From assembly GCA_013178375.1 (NCBI GenBank), contig JABLXQ010000004.1, positions 1 through 64,000 on the forward strand: 64,000 bases of DNA, written 5' to 3'. Positions within the stretch are counted from its first letter, which is position 1. Each line of letters starts with the position of its first letter. Positions 60,842 through 64,000 of this stretch are shown here, in pieces. Both the position numbers and the translations under genes were made by a program. The stretch is from Gammaproteobacteria bacterium (lineage in GTDB: Bacteria; Pseudomonadota; Gammaproteobacteria; Pseudomonadales; Ketobacteraceae). Under the pieces are notes generated by a model. The model was not told the DNA's origin. It worked only from the letters and a program-made list of their open reading frames with translations, and searched no databases.

Positions 60842-61468
60842 ACAAGTAACTGGATGATCAGATCAACAGCTGAATTGAAAAATCCCACATCAGGAGAAGC
60901 CGGCGGAAAGCACCATCGCTCCAGACCCGGAATCCTGCAACGCAGCCATCATCAAGGGCCGCAAGCAATTAGCGAGCCATTTGCCAAACATCGTGAAAAT
61001 GCCGGTAAATCAGCGGCGAAACCGGCTCCAACCGGACCGCGACATTCCCCCCGCTGACGAAACGCCGAAAACTATCGGGTACGAAATATTCAGACAAACA
61101 GCAAGATACCGGATTGTGTCCGTCGCAATCCGATTCGCGTCTGTCGCGATTTCGACATCAGGACGCAGCAGCATCAATTAAAACCTTACCCCGCTGCGCC
61201 ACCACCCGGCGCCCAGAAATGGCCATGCGGTCGGCAGCGTTGCCCGCGGCAGGTGCATCGCTACCACAGAACTCCAATTGAAATCCAGCGTTCAACGCTC
61301 AAATCAGCCGCTCAAACAATCTGGTGCAAATCTTTGCAAAGCCTGTGGAAAGCCTCAGGCGCTGGCCCTGCCACCAACCAAACTTTGTTGCATGCAAACC
61401 GCTGTCAGTGAAATTGGTTTGAAACATGCATCCCAATTCGCAATTGGGGTTGTAGATGGAAACTGGCT
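60842..61468. other. 627-bp region without a supported gene
   Basis: It lies between the divergent VPEID-CTERM gene and the GT2 gene. Three short plus-strand frames have no ribosome-binding site or recognisable product. A palindrome CCCAATT-CGC-AATTGGG at 61432-61448 sits 20 bp before the GT2 start and may be an operator. Confidence 0.5.
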
Positions 61469-62308
61469 GTGTTGAGCGTAGTAATTCCAGCCCATAACGA
61501 AGGGAACGTGATTGAGCGTTGCTTATCCGCCCTTCTCGATGGTTTGCAGAATACAGACCACGAAATCATTGTTGTGTGCAATGGGTGCACGGATGACACC
61601 GCCAACAGGGCGCGTGCGTTTCCCTCCGTACTGGTTATCGAACTGGTGCAGGCATCCAAAATTGCAGCTTTGAATACAGGCATGCGAGCGGCATCGGGCT
61701 TTCCGCTCGCCTTTGTCGATGCCGACGTCGAATTGCGTGGCCGTGATTTACTCACCGCAGCCAGACATCTTGAGACACCCGGCATCAAAATAGTGGCGCC
61801 CGGTTTGCATGTCGATCTGGCCAGGTCCAGTTGGCCAGTCCGATGTTTCTATCGCGTGTGGACGCAGCTGCCCTACTTTGCCGATCGCCGCATGGTGGGA
61901 TCGGGGGTATTCATCCTCGCGGAATCCGGGCGCGCACGATTTTCTGAATTTCCATCCGTGATTGCGGATGACGGCTTTATTAGGGCGATTTTTGCAAGGG
62001 ACGAGCGGCTAACAGCAACGGAGTGCCAATTCCGTGTATTCGCTCCGAAGACCCTGGGGGATCTGATCCGAATCAAGACCCGTGTCCGGTTGGGCAACAT
62101 CGAACTCAATCAGAAGTACCCGAACCTGACCGCAGGCAAAGAGAACACTCCCGGCGCCATGGCCTCGCTACTGCTCAGGCAGCCATGGTTGATTGGCGCC
62201 GTCATCGTTTACATTTTCGTGCAATGGCGTACCAGACAGGAGGCGGAAAAGCGCCGCGTCATTGCCGACTTCAGCACTTGGGAAAGAGACGAGTCGTCAC
62301 GCATATAA
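61469..62308 (+). CDS. Family 2 glycosyltransferase
   Basis: A 279-residue GT-A fold enzyme: LSVVIPAHNEGNVIERCLSA at the N-terminus, the donor-binding loop IVVCNGCTDDTA, and DADVELRGRD as DxD-like motif. A C-terminal hydrophobic helix (PWLIGAVIVYIFVQW) probably ties it to the membrane. Start is GTG 61469 directly followed by TTG. Expected to add a sugar to the lipid-linked repeat unit of the exopolysaccharide. First of at least three co-directional genes. Confidence 0.85.
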   Translation: MLSVVIPAHNEGNVIERCLSALLDGLQNTDHEIIVVCNGCTDDTANRARAFPSVLVIELVQASKIAALNTGMRAASGFPLAFVDADVELRGRDLLTAARHLETPGIKIVAPGLHVDLARSSWPVRCFYRVWTQLPYFADRRMVGSGVFILAESGRARFSEFPSVIADDGFIRAIFARDERLTATECQFRVFAPKTLGDLIRIKTRVRLGNIELNQKYPNLTAGKENTPGAMASLLLRQPWLIGAVIVYIFVQWRTRQEAEKRRVIADFSTWERDESSRI

Positions 62309-62362
62309 ACATAATTGTTCGTAACCATTGCAAGCGCAGCTGCGTAGCTGGACGGAGTTCAT

Positions 62363-62848
62363 ATGATGCGGGGTACAGCCACTACTGGCAACACAGGCAA
62401 GAAAAGGATTCTTCTGATTTCGTCGTGCGGCGGTCATTGGGTGCAGATGAACAGGATTGTGCCGGCGTTCCAGAATCACGATCTCTACTTTTCCAGCACC
62501 GATTTTGACTACATGTCATTGGTGCCCGAGGGACGCTTCTATTGCGTGCCCGACGGATCCCGCAATAGCAACCCTTTTCATATAGTGCACCTGGCCCTGG
62601 CGGTTCTCAGAATGATGCTGCAGATAAGGCCGCATGTGGTGGTCACAACAGGCGCAGCACCCGGCTTTTTTGCGTTGTTCATCGGCAAGCTGTTGCGGAA
62701 GAAAACCATCTGGATCGACAGCATTGCCAATGTAAACGAGCTGTCGATGAGTGGCCGCAAAGCCGCCTGGTTCGCCGATCTCTACATCACTCAGTGGCCA
62801 CATCTGGCGCAGGAAAATGGGCCTCACTATTACGGATCGGTTGTATGA
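62363..62848 (+). CDS. Alg14/PssD-like glycosyltransferase subunit (membrane anchor)
   Basis: A 161-residue protein matching the Alg14 half of a split GT-B glycosyltransferase: ILLISSCGGHWVQMNRIVPA, the hydrophobic association helix HIVHLALAVLRMMLQIRPHV, TTGAAPGFFALFIGKLLRKK and WIDSIANVNELSMSGR. It recruits the catalytic partner to the membrane. The stop overlaps the next start by 4 bp, and the two products act together. Confidence 0.88.
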   Translation: MMRGTATTGNTGKKRILLISSCGGHWVQMNRIVPAFQNHDLYFSSTDFDYMSLVPEGRFYCVPDGSRNSNPFHIVHLALAVLRMMLQIRPHVVVTTGAAPGFFALFIGKLLRKKTIWIDSIANVNELSMSGRKAAWFADLYITQWPHLAQENGPHYYGSVV

Positions 62849-63327
62849 TATTCGTAACGGTAGGAACACAGCTGCCTTTCGAACGGCTTATAAAAGCCGT
62901 TGATGAATGGGCAGAAAAGTGGCCTGAGATCTACATTTTCGCGCAAGTGGGGGATACCGAATACATCCCCCAGCATATGACCTTTGTGAGGAAACTGACG
63001 CCGCAGGAGTACTCGCAAAAATTCAATGATGCCCAGGTCGTGGTATCGCATGCCGGCATGGGCACCATCATTTCAGCACTGGAAAATGGCAAGTATCTGG
63101 TGCTGGTGCCTCGCCTGGCGGCATTGGGGGAACACAGAAATGACCATCAGCTGGGAACCGCCGAAAAATTTGCACACTACCAACAAATCCGGATCGCAAA
63201 GTCCACGACGGAATTGCATGACGCACTGTCGAACTCAGTACACGGGGTAATGGTGTCAGGTAGCAATTGTCCGCCGGCATCGGTGAGCCTGCTCGAACGG
63301 CTGAAGTCGTTTATCGATGAAGCCTAG
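62845..63327 (+). CDS. Alg13/PssE-like glycosyltransferase subunit (catalytic)
   Basis: A 160-residue partner of the preceding subunit: MIFVTVGTQLPFERLIKAVD at the N-terminus and the donor-binding VVVSHAGMGTIISALENGK. The ATG at 62845 lies inside the stop of the previous gene (ATGA); the longer frame from 62794 is not used. Together they form a bacterial Alg13/Alg14-type transferase as in PssDE of exopolysaccharide loci, probably adding GlcNAc, glucuronate or glucose. Confidence 0.88.
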   Translation: MIFVTVGTQLPFERLIKAVDEWAEKWPEIYIFAQVGDTEYIPQHMTFVRKLTPQEYSQKFNDAQVVVSHAGMGTIISALENGKYLVLVPRLAALGEHRNDHQLGTAEKFAHYQQIRIAKSTTELHDALSNSVHGVMVSGSNCPPASVSLLERLKSFIDEA

Positions 63328-63435
63328 ATCCGGCGACGCACAATGGGGCATCGCATATGCGACATTCATCGGCAAAACTGCCAGCCGCAAACCATTCACG
63401 CCAAGAGTAGCCTGCTAAGGGTGAGGTAGGCAGTA

Positions 63436-64000
63436 ATGTACGAATCCTTTTTCGGCCTGACAAAGAAGCCTTTTTCGCTGATCTCGGACGCCGAGTTTCT
63501 GTACATGGGCAAAACTCACAGTACCGCCTTTGCCATGCTGGAATATGGCGTGTTGAGCAAAGCCGGTTTTACCGTCATAACCGGGGAGGTTGGCAGCGGG
63601 AAGACGACCCTGATCCAGCATCTGCTGAAAGAGCTGCCGCCCCAGATTTCCGTCGGCCTGATTACCAATACCCGCAAGAACATGGGCGAGTTGTTGCCGT
63701 GGGTATTACATGCCTTCAAGCTGGACTACCGGGAACAGCACCCGGTTGCACTTTACGAAAGCTTTTCACAATTTCTGGCCAGGCAATTCGAGCACGGCAA
63801 ACGCACGGTTCTCATCATCGACGAGGCACAAAATCTGGGCGAGGACGTGCTGGAAGAGTTGCGGATGCTGTCGAACCTGAATGCTACGCCCGATCAATTC
63901 CTTCAGGTCATCCTGGTCGGCCAGCCCGAATTACGCGACCTGTTGAGCACACCACAAATGATGCAATTCTCGCAGCGGGTGATGGTGGATTATCACATCG
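63436..64000 (+). CDS. ExeA/GspA-like AAA ATPase, 5' part (runs out of the window)
   Basis: Starts at ATG 63436 (AGG 5 nt upstream) and is open to the window end (188 codons). N-terminus MYESFFGLTKKPFSLISDAE, Walker A GEVGSGKTT at residues 50-58, Walker B VLIIDEAQNL at 125-134, and sensor region LQVILVGQPELRDLL. This is the AAA ATPase type found in exopolysaccharide loci with exosortases (the XrtA/PEP-CTERM-associated ATPase) and related to GspA/ExeA. It probably powers or controls assembly of the export machinery. Confidence 0.87.
   Translation, partial: MYESFFGLTKKPFSLISDAEFLYMGKTHSTAFAMLEYGVLSKAGFTVITGEVGSGKTTLIQHLLKELPPQISVGLITNTRKNMGELLPWVLHAFKLDYREQHPVALYESFSQFLARQFEHGKRTVLIIDEAQNLGEDVLEELRMLSNLNATPDQFLQVILVGQPELRDLLSTPQMMQFSQRVMVDYHI

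Noticed and set aside
61328-61344. Possible sigma-54 promoter (TGGTGC...TTGCA) before the GT2 gene
   Set aside because: The spacing is one base too long, and sigma-54 promoters do not tolerate this well.

Overview
The window is a contiguous stretch of a GC-rich gammaproteobacterial chromosome. The evidence is the gene order cca / folM / folK-folB / plsY / tsaD / rpsU-yqeY-dnaG-rpoD / tRNA-Ile(CAU), which is characteristic of that class, together with many ATGA-coupled operons. A wax-ester operon (bifunctional fatty acyl reductase plus WS/DGAT) resembling that of Marinobacter points to a marine, lipid- or hydrocarbon-associated lineage (Marinobacter/Alcanivorax/Ketobacter-like). That placement is inference from family recall, not from a search.

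Layout. 1-5.7 kb: 3' end of a soluble lytic transglycosylase, two lipoproteins (glycine-zipper, leucine-rich repeat), a serine-beta-lactamase-like esterase and a UbiB/ABC1-type kinase. 5.7-19.7 kb: an accessory island. It holds a ParD/ParE-like toxin-antitoxin pair with a frameshifted toxin, several orphan RHS toxin tips with candidate immunity genes, a decayed duplicate of the ABC1 gene 3' end that brackets the orphan region, and a four-gene operon (di-heme peroxidase, secreted IPT/PPC protein, 1.8 kaa RHS protein, candidate immunity protein). 19.9-30.0 kb: a lipid/envelope block with an SDR plus acyltransferase, a secreted alpha/beta hydrolase, a second ABC1 kinase, a 215-bp element with 31-bp inverted ends, MltC, and a MORN-repeat protein. 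30.1-34.5 kb: the wax-ester operon with a divergent FabR-like TetR gene; the intergenic region carries two FabR-like dyads, one placed on the predicted wax-ester start site. 35.2-36.4 kb: an EamA exporter behind a leader with all the parts of a transcription attenuator. 36.4-46.3 kb: the conserved housekeeping block. 46.8-53.2 kb: a 2,122-residue secreted protein with a PQQ sugar-dehydrogenase-like head and four LamG-like modules. 53.2-64 kb: exopolysaccharide functions, namely rmlACDB, a polyprenyl glycosylphosphotransferase, exosortase E fused to a CPBP protease with its VPEID-CTERM substrate, a GT2 enzyme, an Alg14/Alg13-like split glycosyltransferase and the 5' end of an ExeA/GspA-like ATPase.

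How they fit together. The last region is a surface-polysaccharide and protein-sorting locus: rmlACDB makes dTDP-rhamnose, the glycosyltransferases assemble a lipid-linked repeat unit, and the exosortase anchors a small lysine-rich protein. The wax-ester operon and FabR-like regulator connect storage-lipid synthesis to fatty-acid status. The RHS island is a contact-dependent competition locus with visible history: tips, immunity genes and broken flanking duplications. No CRISPR array, rRNA gene, transposase or prophage was seen.
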